A stretch of DNA of 64,000 nt from an uncultured Lachnospiraceae bacterium (GCA_910577675.1 CAJTOR010000002.1:124001-188000); one strand, 5' to 3'. Counted from the first letter of the stretch, positions 43,338 through 52,035 are shown. The notes: generated by a model from the sequence alone, not told the origin. Numbers and translations: made by a program.

Positions 43338-43459
43338 ATCGGCAGATATTATACCAGCGCCGGTTCGCAGTCCGACGAAGGAGGACATTATCCTTGGCGA
43401 ACCGTGTGCACACCCCGGAGGGAAAGCGCATAAATGCGCTTGGCATGTCGGAACGACAT
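43330..43459 (+). repeat. Structured repeat, copy 1 (130 bp)
   Basis: Four hairpins follow in order: HP1 GGTATAATATC/GATATTATACC (43330-43355, loop GGCA); HP2 GGTTCGC/GCGAACC (43362-43403), whose interior holds GTCC/GGAC and AAGGA/TCCTT alternatives; HP3 AAGCGCAT/ATGCGCTT (43424-43441); HP4 CATGTCG/CGACATG (43444-43460). GTGTGCACAC between HP2 and HP3 is a perfect palindrome. No reading frame. Copy 2 follows with a period of exactly 130 bases. Confidence 0.9.
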
Positions 43460-43597
43460 GATATAATATCGGCAGATATTATACCAGCGCCAGTTCGCAG
43501 TCCGACGAAGGAGGACATTATCCTTGGCGAACCGTGTGCACGCCCCGGAGGGAAAGCGCATAAATGCGCTTAGCATGTCGGAACGACATGATATAAT
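43460..43597 (+). repeat. Structured repeat, copy 2, ending in a promoter-like site
   Basis: This is nearly identical to copy 1; the substitutions seen include CGGTTCGC to CAGTTCGC, CACCCC to CGCCCC and TTGGCA to TTAGCA. HP1 (43460-43485) and HP2 (43492-43533) each carry one end mismatch; HP3 (43554-43571) and HP4 (43574-43590) are perfect. The right end reads TTAGCA (43570-43575), 16 bases, TATAAT (43592-43597), with the HP4 palindrome filling the spacer. The gene start is 36 bases further. Confidence 0.9.
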
Positions 43598-43632
43598 GAA
43601 TGTAGCTACCAATGAAAGGAAGGTTGACTGTT

Positions 43633-45264
43633 ATGAGAAAGCATTATGAAAAAATGGTTCAGGATGCGGATAAGCGTGTCCTGCGCGCATTGCGTCTTCA
43701 AAATATGGAAGTGGGAAATCCACAATATGGCGGTTTTATGGAGGAAGATGGGATATACCAGGCAAAATCTACAATCTATAAGCTTTCGAACCTTGCAACT
43801 GCCTATCTGAACCAGGATTGCAAATATTACCATGATCCGCTGGTATTTGAGAGGGTGGTTGCCGCGACGGATTTTGTCCGCCATGTGCAGCATGAGGATG
43901 GTTTGTTTGATTATGTGACCGGAAACTTTTTTTCCGTGCCGGATACGGCGCTGTGTATCCGCAAACTCCTACCGCTTGTAAAATACCTGCGCAATCATGC
44001 GCAGACGCAGCAGGAAAAGGAAATTCTTATGCGTCTGGAGGTTATTGTGCGTTCGGGGGCGCAGGGATTATTAGAAGAAGAAAACCCGACACCGGAATGC
44101 CGCCTTATTCTGGCAGCGGTACTTGCTGCCTGCGGGAAACTTTTTGCCTGCGAGGATATGACCAAAGCAGTATTGGAATGTCTTAAAGAAGGTATTGGCT
44201 GCAATGAGGACGGACAGTTTGACGAGAGGACATCTGACAATGCAAACCGTCTGAATAATGATGCCTTAGTGGTGCTTTCCGAGGCACTTTCCGATCCTGC
44301 CTACGAGCAGTATGCAATCAAAAACCTGAAGATGATGTTATGTTACTGGGAACCGGATGACAGTGTGTTCCAGGAGAGTTCCACCCGTTTTGGAAAGGAG
44401 CGTCTGATTTTCCCAAAGGATTATTACTATGTATATCTTTCCCTGGGAATGCGCTATCAGATTCCGGAATTTCTGGCGATGGCAAATCATATTTTTTGTA
44501 TGGTGGAGGAAAAACAGATTTCTTCGCCAGACTTTTTAATGCAGATGATGAACCATCCAGATTTAATTGCACTTGAGTACGATACGGAGGGCATCCCTAC
44601 CAAATACCGGATGTTTTTTAAGGAATCGGGGATTGCCAGGGTGCGCCATGGGGATACTACCTACACGGTGATGAGGGGGAAAACACATTTCTTATATATG
44701 CATTCCGGCTCAATTAAATTTGTGATGAAACTTGCGGGGAGCTTTTATGAGCACCGCGCCTTTTGCGCCGAGATTATGGAGGAACTTCCTGACGGTGCCA
44801 TCCACCTGCACCAGACAATGCACGGCGGCTATGGTTTCCCGTTTGGGAAAAAGCAGGAGGGCGAATGGTGGAAAGCGGATACGGCTGTAAAGCCGCGCCG
44901 GGAAAGACCGGGGATGGATATCGATGTTATTATCCGCGAGGAAGAGGAAGAGTTGGCAGTGGAATTAAAAGTGTCCGGGGTAAAAGGTGCACCGTGGCGT
45001 GTGGAGATGGCTTTTGCGGGGATTGACCGAATTGTGAACGGGCATATGGACATTGCTGTAAGGGGCAATGAAAGTATTATTGTAAAAGATTCCTACTTTG
45101 AGGCATCCAACCAGTTAAACGGTCTTGTGATAGGACCTGCGTTCGGTACGCACCGCTATACCGAAGGGCGTGAGGAGGGCAGTGCAAGGATCCTTGGGGC
45201 GGCAACCGTCTATTTTACGGATGATACGGAATTTTCCCATACGGTGCGTATCCGCAGGGTATAG
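43633..45264 (+). CDS. Uncharacterised protein, predicted helical toroid plus beta-sandwich
   Basis: The 543-residue cytoplasmic protein (no signal peptide) is helical in its first 330 residues, with aromatic-rich helix pairs (KSTIYKLSNLATAYLNQDC, GLFDYVTGNFFSVPDTALCI, NRLNNDALVVLSEAL), as in (alpha/alpha) toroid glycosidases and lyases. The last 200 residues are strand-rich (GIARVRHGDTTYTVMRGKTH, a late EELAVELKVSG), like the beta-sandwich of heparinase II/III-type proteins. The position between repeats and the purine operon gives no function. A role on a uronic-acid oligosaccharide is a guess. Start ATG follows GGAAGG; upstream lies the repeat array. Confidence 0.7.
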   Translation: MRKHYEKMVQDADKRVLRALRLQNMEVGNPQYGGFMEEDGIYQAKSTIYKLSNLATAYLNQDCKYYHDPLVFERVVAATDFVRHVQHEDGLFDYVTGNFFSVPDTALCIRKLLPLVKYLRNHAQTQQEKEILMRLEVIVRSGAQGLLEEENPTPECRLILAAVLAACGKLFACEDMTKAVLECLKEGIGCNEDGQFDERTSDNANRLNNDALVVLSEALSDPAYEQYAIKNLKMMLCYWEPDDSVFQESSTRFGKERLIFPKDYYYVYLSLGMRYQIPEFLAMANHIFCMVEEKQISSPDFLMQMMNHPDLIALEYDTEGIPTKYRMFFKESGIARVRHGDTTYTVMRGKTHFLYMHSGSIKFVMKLAGSFYEHRAFCAEIMEELPDGAIHLHQTMHGGYGFPFGKKQEGEWWKADTAVKPRRERPGMDIDVIIREEEEELAVELKVSGVKGAPWRVEMAFAGIDRIVNGHMDIAVRGNESIIVKDSYFEASNQLNGLVIGPAFGTHRYTEGREEGSARILGAATVYFTDDTEFSHTVRIRRV

Positions 45265-45370
45265 GGTTTTGATGCGTACAGAAAAAGGGGAAAAAATACT
45301 TGCTTTTTTCCGGGGAATCATGTAACATAAAAAATAGGAAACCGGAACATAAGTCTTTATACTTTGTTTT

Positions 45371-45467
45371 GTGGAACCGTGCAAGTGCACGACTGGCGGA
45401 AAACAGCCAAAGCTGTGCAGGGTAACCTGCGGGGAGTGCATTAAGAAGAAAAGCCGACCGCCTGGGC
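45371..45467 (+). promoter_or_regulatory. ZTP (pfl) riboswitch
   Basis: The aptamer shows the pfl core: GTGCACGACTGGCGGAAAAC (45384-45403), an arm with GCAGGGTAACCTGC (45417-45430), GGAGTGCATTAAG, and the signature CCGCCTGGGC (45458-45467). Pfl RNAs sense the purine alarmone ZTP/ZMP, which builds up when 10-formyl-THF is short, and turn on one-carbon and purine genes. Here it precedes the genes for the last two steps of IMP synthesis. Confidence 0.93.
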
Positions 45468-45505
45468 GAATGCATATTGCTTCCGCCCAGGCTTTGTGCG
45501 TTTTT
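45460..45505 (+). terminator. Expression-platform terminator of the ZTP riboswitch
   Basis: GCCTGGGCG (45460-45468) pairs with CGCCCAGGC (45484-45492) and is followed by TTTGTGCGTTTTT. The 5' arm overlaps the aptamer signature, so ligand binding and termination exclude each other. Confidence 0.88.
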
Positions 45506-45644
45506 GGCATATTTATACCCGAATTTTTATGCACAGGGATGCGAGTGGAAATTATCTTCGCTACTAGATTGTGCTTTTAGGCACGGGGCGGCATGAAGCA
45601 CTTATATGCATTAATACACATCCAAAATGAAAGGTGGTATTTTC

Positions 45645-46361
45645 ATGGAAGTTTTATCGCTGAAAAAGGAACTGGAAAACAATGCGTATCCGGGCAGGGG
45701 GATTGTGATCGGGCGCTCGGAGGACGCAAAATATGCAGTGGCTGCCTATTTTATTATGGGCAGGAGCAGTAACAGCCGCAACCGTGTGTTTGTTGTGGAC
45801 GGGGAGGGAATCCGCACACAGGCATTTGACCCGTCAAAACTTGAAGACCCGAGCCTGATTATCTATGCCCCGGTTCGTGTGCTTGGCAACAAAACAATTG
45901 TTACAAACGGCGACCAGACAGACACAATCTATGAGGGGATGGATTCTCAGATGACCTTTGAGCAATCCCTGCGCTCCCGCGAGTTCGAGCCGGACGCGCC
46001 GAACTACACGCCTCGCATTTCCGGCATTATGCATCTTGAGGGGGGCGGCTATAATTACGCTATGTCGATTTTAAAAAGCAATAATGGTGACCCGTCCTCG
46101 TGCCACCGCCATACTTTTGCCTATCAGAACCCGAAAGCGGGCGAGGGGCATTTTATCCACACTTATATGCATGACGGCAACCCGCTGCCAAGCTTTGAGG
46201 GGGAGCCAAAACCTGTTTCGATTACAGGGGATATGGAAGCCTTTGGAAATATGCTCTGGAACGCCTTAAACGAGGAGAACAAAGTATCCCTGTTTGTGCG
46301 CTACATTGATATAGCAACCGGCAAATACGAAACAAAGATATACAATAAAAACCAAAAATAA
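45645..46361 (+). CDS. IMP cyclohydrolase, PurO-like
   Basis: The 238-residue protein resembles the IMP cyclohydrolase family (PurO type): NNAYPGRGIVIGRS, AAYFIMGRSSNSRNRVF, IIYAPVRVLG, NGDQTDTIYEGM and EPDAPNYTPRISGIM. It closes the ring of FAICAR to IMP, the final step of de novo purine synthesis, and replaces the N-terminal domain of the fused PurH of most bacteria. The transformylase gene lies 141 bases downstream. ATG after AAAGGTGGTATTTTC is taken. Control by the ZTP riboswitch upstream supports the assignment. Confidence 0.88.
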   Translation: MEVLSLKKELENNAYPGRGIVIGRSEDAKYAVAAYFIMGRSSNSRNRVFVVDGEGIRTQAFDPSKLEDPSLIIYAPVRVLGNKTIVTNGDQTDTIYEGMDSQMTFEQSLRSREFEPDAPNYTPRISGIMHLEGGGYNYAMSILKSNNGDPSSCHRHTFAYQNPKAGEGHFIHTYMHDGNPLPSFEGEPKPVSITGDMEAFGNMLWNALNEENKVSLFVRYIDIATGKYETKIYNKNQK

Positions 46362-46502
46362 AAAATAATATTTGCGGAACTAAAAACAGCATAATCCCGG
46401 AGCGCGCCCGGAGGAATGAATGGGAGCGGAGCGAACAGAAATTCCTCGTGGGTAAAGGGCGCGTGAAGGGAGTATGCGGGACTAAAAATAGGAGATATCA
46501 AT

Positions 46503-47681
46503 ATGAATGAGATTCAGTTAAAATATGGGTGCAATCCAAATCAGAAGCCGTCGAGAATCTATATGGAGGACGGCAGCGAACTTCCGGTAACCGTCTTAAA
46601 CGGCAAGCCGGGCTACATCAATTTCCTTGATGCATTCAATGGCTGGCAGTTGGTAAATGAATTAAAGCAGGCAACCGGACTTGTGGCAGCAACATCCTTT
46701 AAGCATGTTTCCCCGGCTGGCGCGGCAGTTGGACTTCCGCTTGATGATACACTTGCAAAAATATATTGGGTGGACGATCTGGGGGAACTCACCCCGCTTG
46801 CAAGCGCCTATGCAAGGGCGCGCGGTGCGGATCGCATGTCCTCCTACGGCGATTTTATCGCGCTCTCAGATGTGTGTGATGTGTGCACCGCAAATCTGAT
46901 TAAGCGCGAGGTATCCGACGGGGTAATTGCGCCGGGCTATGAGCCGGAGGCGCTTGAAATCTTAAAATCCAAAAAGAAGGGCAATTACAATATTATTCAG
47001 ATTGACGATTCCTATATCCCGGCAGAAATTGAGAAAAAGCAGGTGTACGGCATTACTTTTGAACAGGGCAGAAATGAATTAAACTGCAACGAGGAGCTGC
47101 TATCAGATATTGTAACGAAAAATAAAGAGATTCCGGAAAGTGCGCTGATCGACATGAAGATATCGCTGATTACGCTGAAATATACCCAGTCCAATTCCGT
47201 ATGCTATGTAAAGGGTGGACAGGCCATCGGGATCGGCGCGGGGCAGCAGTCCAGAATCCATTGCACAAGACTTGCAGGGCAGAAAGCGGACAACTGGTTT
47301 TTGCGCCAGTCGCCGCAGGTGATGGGTCTGAAATTCTTAGATGGTTTGGGAAGGGCTGACCGCGACAATGCGATTGATATCTATATGGGCGACGAGTGCG
47401 AGGATGTACTTGCAGACGGGGCATGGGAAAAGATTTTCAAGGAAAAACCGGCAGAATTTACAAGGGAGGAAAAGAAGGCGTGGCTTGCAGGAATGCAGGA
47501 TGTGATCTGTGGCTCCGACGCATTCTTCCCGTTCTCCGACAATGTGGAGCGCGCGCATAAAAGCGGTGTAAAATATATTGCACAGCCGGGCGGCTCCATC
47601 CGCGACGATGCGGTGATTGAATGCTGTGACAAATACGGGATGGTAATGGCATTCACGGGAATAAGGTTGTTCCATCACTAA
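46503..47681 (+). CDS. Standalone AICAR transformylase
   Basis: The 392-residue protein corresponds to the C-terminal transformylase domain of PurH: the start LKYGCNPNQKPSRIYM, ATSFKHVSPAGAAVG (with the KH pair), ASAYARARGADRMSSYGDF, LKYTQSNSVCYVKGGQAIGI and late FPFSDNVERAHKSGVKYIAQ, then PGGSIRDD. It transfers a formyl group from 10-formyl-THF to AICAR. The cyclohydrolase domain of PurH is missing and supplied by the gene upstream. ATG follows AGGAGATATCA-type ribosome site. The AT-rich region after it has no clear terminator. Confidence 0.93.
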   Translation: MNEIQLKYGCNPNQKPSRIYMEDGSELPVTVLNGKPGYINFLDAFNGWQLVNELKQATGLVAATSFKHVSPAGAAVGLPLDDTLAKIYWVDDLGELTPLASAYARARGADRMSSYGDFIALSDVCDVCTANLIKREVSDGVIAPGYEPEALEILKSKKKGNYNIIQIDDSYIPAEIEKKQVYGITFEQGRNELNCNEELLSDIVTKNKEIPESALIDMKISLITLKYTQSNSVCYVKGGQAIGIGAGQQSRIHCTRLAGQKADNWFLRQSPQVMGLKFLDGLGRADRDNAIDIYMGDECEDVLADGAWEKIFKEKPAEFTREEKKAWLAGMQDVICGSDAFFPFSDNVERAHKSGVKYIAQPGGSIRDDAVIECCDKYGMVMAFTGIRLFHH

Positions 47682-48242
47682 AGAAAATTTGGGGTGGGGG
47701 GGATAATAAATAGGATTATTTGGAATAAAAAGGGTAAATATTACAAAATAGTAGTCTGGTAAAAGATTAATTATGAAATATTCTTTTATTGGTAAAGATA
47801 GTGTCTATTCAATTGTTTTACTGCTCTGTTTGGAAATTTGTTACATGTTTTAGTTGTGCGTTAATGGGTATTAGTGTTTTTGATGTAAAATTGTTCACTG
47901 TAGGCAGTAGTTTAATGATACTATTTTCTAAATTGATATTTAGTGACATCCTCCCTCATCTCTACAAATGATTAACATAGGAAATGAAGTAAAACGGGGA
48001 TTGAAGTTTATTTGTTTTCAGAGGTTTTATAATTCTCTATCTTGGGTAGATGAATAACAAATCATCCTTCCTTTGATAATTATTTATACATAGTGTTGGC
48101 ACCAGTGATTCAGCCATAAATTAATGTATTTTTATGGTGTGTGGTTTGCCTGTTTATACTGTAGTTGAAAGGCTGCCCGAATGAGAATCAACAGTCCGTA
48201 TTCTTGTGAAAGGAAGCCTTTGTTTCTTTAGGAAGGAAGAGA
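47682..48242. other. AT-rich gene-poor stretch
   Basis: About 560 bases, visibly richer in A+T than the flanks. It holds a possible decayed small membrane protein: an ATG at 47773 (MKYSFIGKDSVYSIVLLLCL) stops after 26 codons, and the +1 frame continues with hydrophobic text (SSLMILFSKLIFSDIL) to 47971. No ribosome site or homology supports either piece. A TATACT near 48157 may belong to a promoter of the GNAT gene. Confidence 0.4.
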
Positions 48243-48800
48243 ATGCTAACGGAAAGACTTATATTAAGAAAATTTGAAAATAACGATATGGAGGCATTGT
48301 ATTTACTTTTGAGTGATAAGGAGGTAAATACTTTCCTGCCGTGGTTTCCGGTTAAAAATATGGAAGAAACGAAAAGTTTTTATAAAAAGCATTTTCTGGA
48401 TCAGCCGTATAGTTTCGCGATTTGCCTGAAAGAGGATAATATTCCGATCGGATATATTAAGATGGAAACGGATGACAGCCATGATTTTGGGTATGCGCTT
48501 CGCAGGGAATTTTGGAATGGGGGAATTGTTACGGAAGCAGGAAAGGCATTTGTTGAGTGCATGAGGCAGGAGAATATTCCCTACATTACAGCAACGCATG
48601 ATAGAAATAATCCGGGAAGTGGCAAAGTTATGAGAAAGGTAGGAATGAAATATTGTTATTCTTATAATGAACAATGGCAGCCCAAAGATTTTCTGGTAAC
48701 GTTCCGAATGTATCAGTTAAATTTGGATGGACGGGAAGATAGAGTATATGATAAATATAGAAAGCTTTACAATATGCATTTTGTTGAAAAGAATCTGTAA
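48243..48800 (+). CDS. GNAT-family N-acetyltransferase (RimJ/RimL type)
   Basis: The 185-residue protein starts LTERLILRKFENNDMEALYL, the common opening of RimJ/RimL-type acetyltransferases, then PIGYIKME, DFGYALRREFWNGGIVTEAG (acetyl-CoA pyrophosphate loop region) and ATHDRNNPGSGKVMRKVGM. It acetylates an amine on a protein, peptide or small molecule; the target is unknown. The ribosome site AGGAAGGAAG precedes the ATG. The gene is AT-rich and lies in a stretch of similar composition, so acquisition by transfer is likely. Confidence 0.88.
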   Translation: MLTERLILRKFENNDMEALYLLLSDKEVNTFLPWFPVKNMEETKSFYKKHFLDQPYSFAICLKEDNIPIGYIKMETDDSHDFGYALRREFWNGGIVTEAGKAFVECMRQENIPYITATHDRNNPGSGKVMRKVGMKYCYSYNEQWQPKDFLVTFRMYQLNLDGREDRVYDKYRKLYNMHFVEKNL

Positions 48801-48962
48801 ATAATTGTTTGTCAGGCGGATGTATTACGTGCGGTGTATAAATACATAAATATATGTTCTCTTAAAAAATATAATTTCGTTGGTAACTTATAGGTCTTTA
48901 TAAAATTAAAAATGGTAACCAATACATCTTTATAAGCTCAAAAACAGTAAAGGGTATAAAAT

Positions 48963-49439
48963 ATAGAAAAAATTGAAATATTATGTGCCAGTGACACTGA
49001 ATTCGAGCCATTTTTAAAATTGATTTCTTTTTCCCAGGTAATTGAAAAATCGATGTTGAAATTTCATTTGGGACGAATTAATGAAGCGGAAATTGTGGCG
49101 GTGTACAGCGGAGTTTGTAAGGTGAACGCGGCGATTGCCGCGCAGGTTTTGATTGATCTATTCCATGTGGACTGTGTGGTCAATGCTGGTACTGCGGGAG
49201 GAATGGAGGAAAGTGTCAGGCTTTTTGATACGGTAGTATCCGAGCGGATGGTTTACCATGATGTGGCGGAGGATGTATTGACAGAATTTCACCCGTGGCT
49301 AAAAGAAAATTGTTTTACAGCCGACCCTCGATTGCTTGACGCTGCGAAAAGATATAAAGAAAAAACGGAGTATCCTATTTTGTTTGGGGTGATGGCGACG
49401 GGGGAACAGTTTATCGAGGATGAAAAAAGGGAGGAGTAA
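48963..49439 (+). pseudogene. Broken 5'-methylthioadenosine/SAH nucleosidase
   Basis: Residues such as EFEPFLKLI, IVAVYSGVCKVNAAIAAQVL, VVNAGTAGGM and GVMATGEQFIEDEKREE match MTA/SAH nucleosidase. The frame has no ATG at the expected start; codons ATA/ATT (48963-48974) stand there, 140 residues before the stop lacks the C-terminal third with the MEG and SDxAD active-site motifs. The coding order is collinear, so it is a relic with a lost start and a truncated end, not a shuffled gene. The flanks are AT-rich. Confidence 0.75.
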
Positions 49440-49455
49440 AGAATTCGGAAAATGG

Positions 49456-49484
49456 TTGACAAAGAATATTGTTGTCAGTATAAT
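49456..49484 (+). promoter_or_regulatory. Strong consensus promoter of an orphan transcript
   Basis: A perfect TTGACA (49456-49461) and a perfect TATAAT (49479-49484) are 17 bases apart, the best promoter in the window. No gene of credible size follows before a terminator. Confidence 0.85.
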
Positions 49485-49490
49485 GTAATG

Positions 49491-49861
49491 TAGAAAATAA
49501 ATTGTATTAGACCATATGGGCAGGAAGGATGTCTCTTGATTGTGGTATATGCCGTGAGCCGAAAATTCTAATATTGGAGGCGGAAAGCACCAATGTCCGG
49601 AACGAGTATTTTGGTTTGATACAAAATAAAAAAGGGGGTACTGTCATGTTGATTTTTGCCTGCAAAAAATTGCGCTAAGAAAACGGAAAAGTGATGGACG
49701 CGGAGAGGTTTTGGGCTCTCTTTGTTTGTTGTACCCGATTTTGCATTTTTTGCGTGGCAATGAGAAGATGACAGTACTTTAATGTGGGCGAAAAGCTTTG
49801 CGCTTTTGGCCTGTGTTTTGAGTATGTTTTTTTGCTGCGGAATTTTGCCGCAGCTTTTTTT
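49491..49861 (+). ncRNA. Candidate non-coding or leader RNA of about 370 bases
   Basis: A consensus promoter and a strong terminator bound a stretch without a convincing gene. Inside are the inverted pair GTACTGTCAT (49638-49647) and ATGACAGTAC (49768-49777), and a ten-residue ORF (MLIFACKKLR, 49646-49678) after AGGGGGTACTGTC; the stem would cover its start codon. It matches no RNA family I recognise. It could be a small RNA, or a leader of the ABC exporter genes at 50128 with a regulated terminator. Confidence 0.5.
49834..49861 (+). terminator. Terminator of the orphan transcript
   Basis: GCTGCGG (49834-49840) pairs with CCGCAGC (49848-49854), loop AATTTTG, then T7. The 266 bases between it and the ABC gene start hold no gene or clear promoter. 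Confidence 0.9.
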
Positions 49862-50127
49862 ATGCACAGACCCGTGCAGGGGAAATATGCCATAAAGGCG
49901 GTGCACGGGTCGCGCGGTGGGTATATTCGATTGCGCGCGGGCACCCAGAGGAAAAATATCAGCAGAAGTTTAGGGGCAGCGTGCCAGGTATACCAGGCTG
50001 CAACCGGATATTAAAAAGGGAATATGAGGCAACAGGTCTTCCCTTTCTTGATATTTGCCCGCAAAACTGCAAGGGTATGAAGATTTGCACGGGAATGCAA
50101 TATGTGTGGAAAGAAAGGAATTTTATA

Positions 50128-52035
50128 ATGGAGAATAAAAAAGAAAAGTGCGCGGACATGGAGCTCTTTTCGGCTGCAAAATACCTGCTGCGCGGGTTTT
50201 ATGGTTCGAGCCGCATTAATGTTTTTCTGCCGCTTTTTATCTGTGTGAGTGCGACCTTGGTAAGCCTGCTTGCCATGTACCTGCCGAAGATTGTTCTTGA
50301 TGCGGTTGAGCGGGGAGTAACAGTGAGGGAGCTTTTTGGTAAGGTTTTTATTATCGGCGCGCTGTTTGCGGCAATGTCGATCGCCGCGATGCTTCTGCGC
50401 AATGAGCTTGAACTTATCTCGCAGAATTTTTTGTATACGGAGCTTACCGCGCGCTGGGAGCGGGGGATGCTGCGCATGGAATACGGGGATTTTGTGTCGG
50501 AGCACGGCAAGTTACTGGCGGAGAAAGCGCGGAATGCGATCAGCAGCCCGAACTGGGGCGCGGTGAAATTTCTCTCCTTGCTTACCGAAGTACTCGAAGC
50601 TCTGGCAGGGCTTTTGGTCTGCGGCGGGATTGTCGGGATGCTGCATCCGGCAATTGTTCTGTTCCTGCTTGTTTTATTTGCGGTGCAGCTTTGGTTTTCT
50701 GCGCGGACGCAGAGGGGCAAGCAGCAGTTGAAAAAAGAGCGGGCGGCAGTGGAGAAGCGACTTGGCTATCTTGCATGGGGAATGCGGGGGCGGAAGGAGG
50801 GAAAGGATATCAGATTGTATTCCTTTGATGTGCTGCTGCGAAATATTGCAGAACAGACCGTAAAGGCAAAGCGGAAAGTGGAGGGAAGAGCCGAAAGATT
50901 CCAGCTTTATAATATGTTGTTTGCCGCCTTCCTGCTTTTGCTGCGCGACGGTACGGCATATTTTTATCTGATCTGGCGCTTTATGAATTCGGGGATGACA
51001 CTCGGTGATTTCACACTTTATTTTGCGGCGATTACCGGCGTTGGCGGCGGTCTTTTGCAGCTTGCGCAGGCGCTTTCCAATTTTTTTGAAACAGGGCGGT
51101 ATGTTGGGGACTTTTATGAATTTATACAATATAGCGGCGGAGGGGAAAAAGACGGCAAAAAGAAGGAGGGGAATGAGAAATTCCCCGGCTTAAAAGAGGG
51201 TGCAAAAAGTAACCAAAAAGTGCAGCCTTTTGTACCGGATAAAGTTTCCCTGTGTTTTGAGAATGTGTCGTTTTCCTATTTTGTGGAGCAGGACGGGGTG
51301 AAGCAGGAAATACCAGTGATAAAAAATTTGAACCTGACGATTTTGGCGGGGGAGAGTATTGCCATCGTGGGTGTGAACGGCGCGGGAAAATCTACTTTTG
51401 TAAAGCTGCTCTGCGGGCTTTTAAAGCCGAGTGAGGGCAGGATTCTTGTAAACGGTGCGGATAGCAGAGAGTTTGACAGGGAGGATTATTTCGGGCTGTT
51501 TTCGGCAGTATTTCAGAAATCCGGTTTTCTGCCAGTCAGTATTGCGGAAAACATTATGCTGAATGTAAGAAGAAAGAAAACAGAAAACGCGGATGTTGAG
51601 GCAATGTGGGAGTGCATCCGCAGTGCGGGGCTTGAGGAGAAGGTAAAATCCCTGCCGCATGGCGTGGACACCTGCCTGGTAAAGCGGATCGCGCAGGATG
51701 GGACGGAACTGTCGGGCGGGCAGGAGCAAAAATTACTGCTTGCCAGGGCATTATACAAAGATGCGCCGGTGCTTATTTTGGATGAGCCGACGGCGGCGCT
51801 TGACGCGGTGGCGGAGCACAGGATTTATCAGGATTACCGGCGGATGACAAAGGGGAAAACAACGGTCTTTATCTCGCACCGCTTAGCATCCACAAGGTTT
51901 TGCGACCGGATCTTATTGTTCTCGGACGGTGTGGTTTTGGAGAGCGGGACACACGAGGAACTGCTTGCGCGGGGCGGGCAGTATGCAAAAATGTTTGAAG
52001 TGCAGAGCCAGTATTACCGGGAAGAAGGGGAATAA
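50128..52035 (+). CDS. ABC exporter half-transporter (membrane plus ATPase), first subunit
   Basis: The 635-residue protein has an N-terminal six-helix ABC membrane domain (from INVFLPLFICVSATLVSLLA) and a C-terminal ATPase: Walker A GVNGAGKSTFVKLL, signature LSGGQEQKLLLARAL, Walker B VLILDEPTAALD and H-loop ISHRLAS. A lysine-rich linker (KDGKKKEGNEKF) separates them. It belongs to the exporters of lipids, drugs or peptides. The start follows AAAGGAA; the frame is open to 49981 without support. A second half-transporter starts 34 bases downstream, so a heterodimer is likely. No peptidase domain for leader cleavage is present. Confidence 0.88.
   Translation: MENKKEKCADMELFSAAKYLLRGFYGSSRINVFLPLFICVSATLVSLLAMYLPKIVLDAVERGVTVRELFGKVFIIGALFAAMSIAAMLLRNELELISQNFLYTELTARWERGMLRMEYGDFVSEHGKLLAEKARNAISSPNWGAVKFLSLLTEVLEALAGLLVCGGIVGMLHPAIVLFLLVLFAVQLWFSARTQRGKQQLKKERAAVEKRLGYLAWGMRGRKEGKDIRLYSFDVLLRNIAEQTVKAKRKVEGRAERFQLYNMLFAAFLLLLRDGTAYFYLIWRFMNSGMTLGDFTLYFAAITGVGGGLLQLAQALSNFFETGRYVGDFYEFIQYSGGGEKDGKKKEGNEKFPGLKEGAKSNQKVQPFVPDKVSLCFENVSFSYFVEQDGVKQEIPVIKNLNLTILAGESIAIVGVNGAGKSTFVKLLCGLLKPSEGRILVNGADSREFDREDYFGLFSAVFQKSGFLPVSIAENIMLNVRRKKTENADVEAMWECIRSAGLEEKVKSLPHGVDTCLVKRIAQDGTELSGGQEQKLLLARALYKDAPVLILDEPTAALDAVAEHRIYQDYRRMTKGKTTVFISHRLASTRFCDRILLFSDGVVLESGTHEELLARGGQYAKMFEVQSQYYREEGE

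Noticed and set aside
43330..43597. The two 130-bp repeats as a CRISPR array
   Set aside because: Only two copies, no unique spacers between short repeats, and the internal structure is serial hairpins.
43330..43597. The repeats as a tandem riboswitch
   Set aside because: No known aptamer core was recognised, and each copy ends in a promoter-like site rather than a terminator; left open as a hypothesis only.
47789..47971. 60-codon hydrophobic plus-strand frame
   Set aside because: No ribosome site; only makes sense as the back half of a frameshifted small membrane peptide, so it is described with the AT-rich region.
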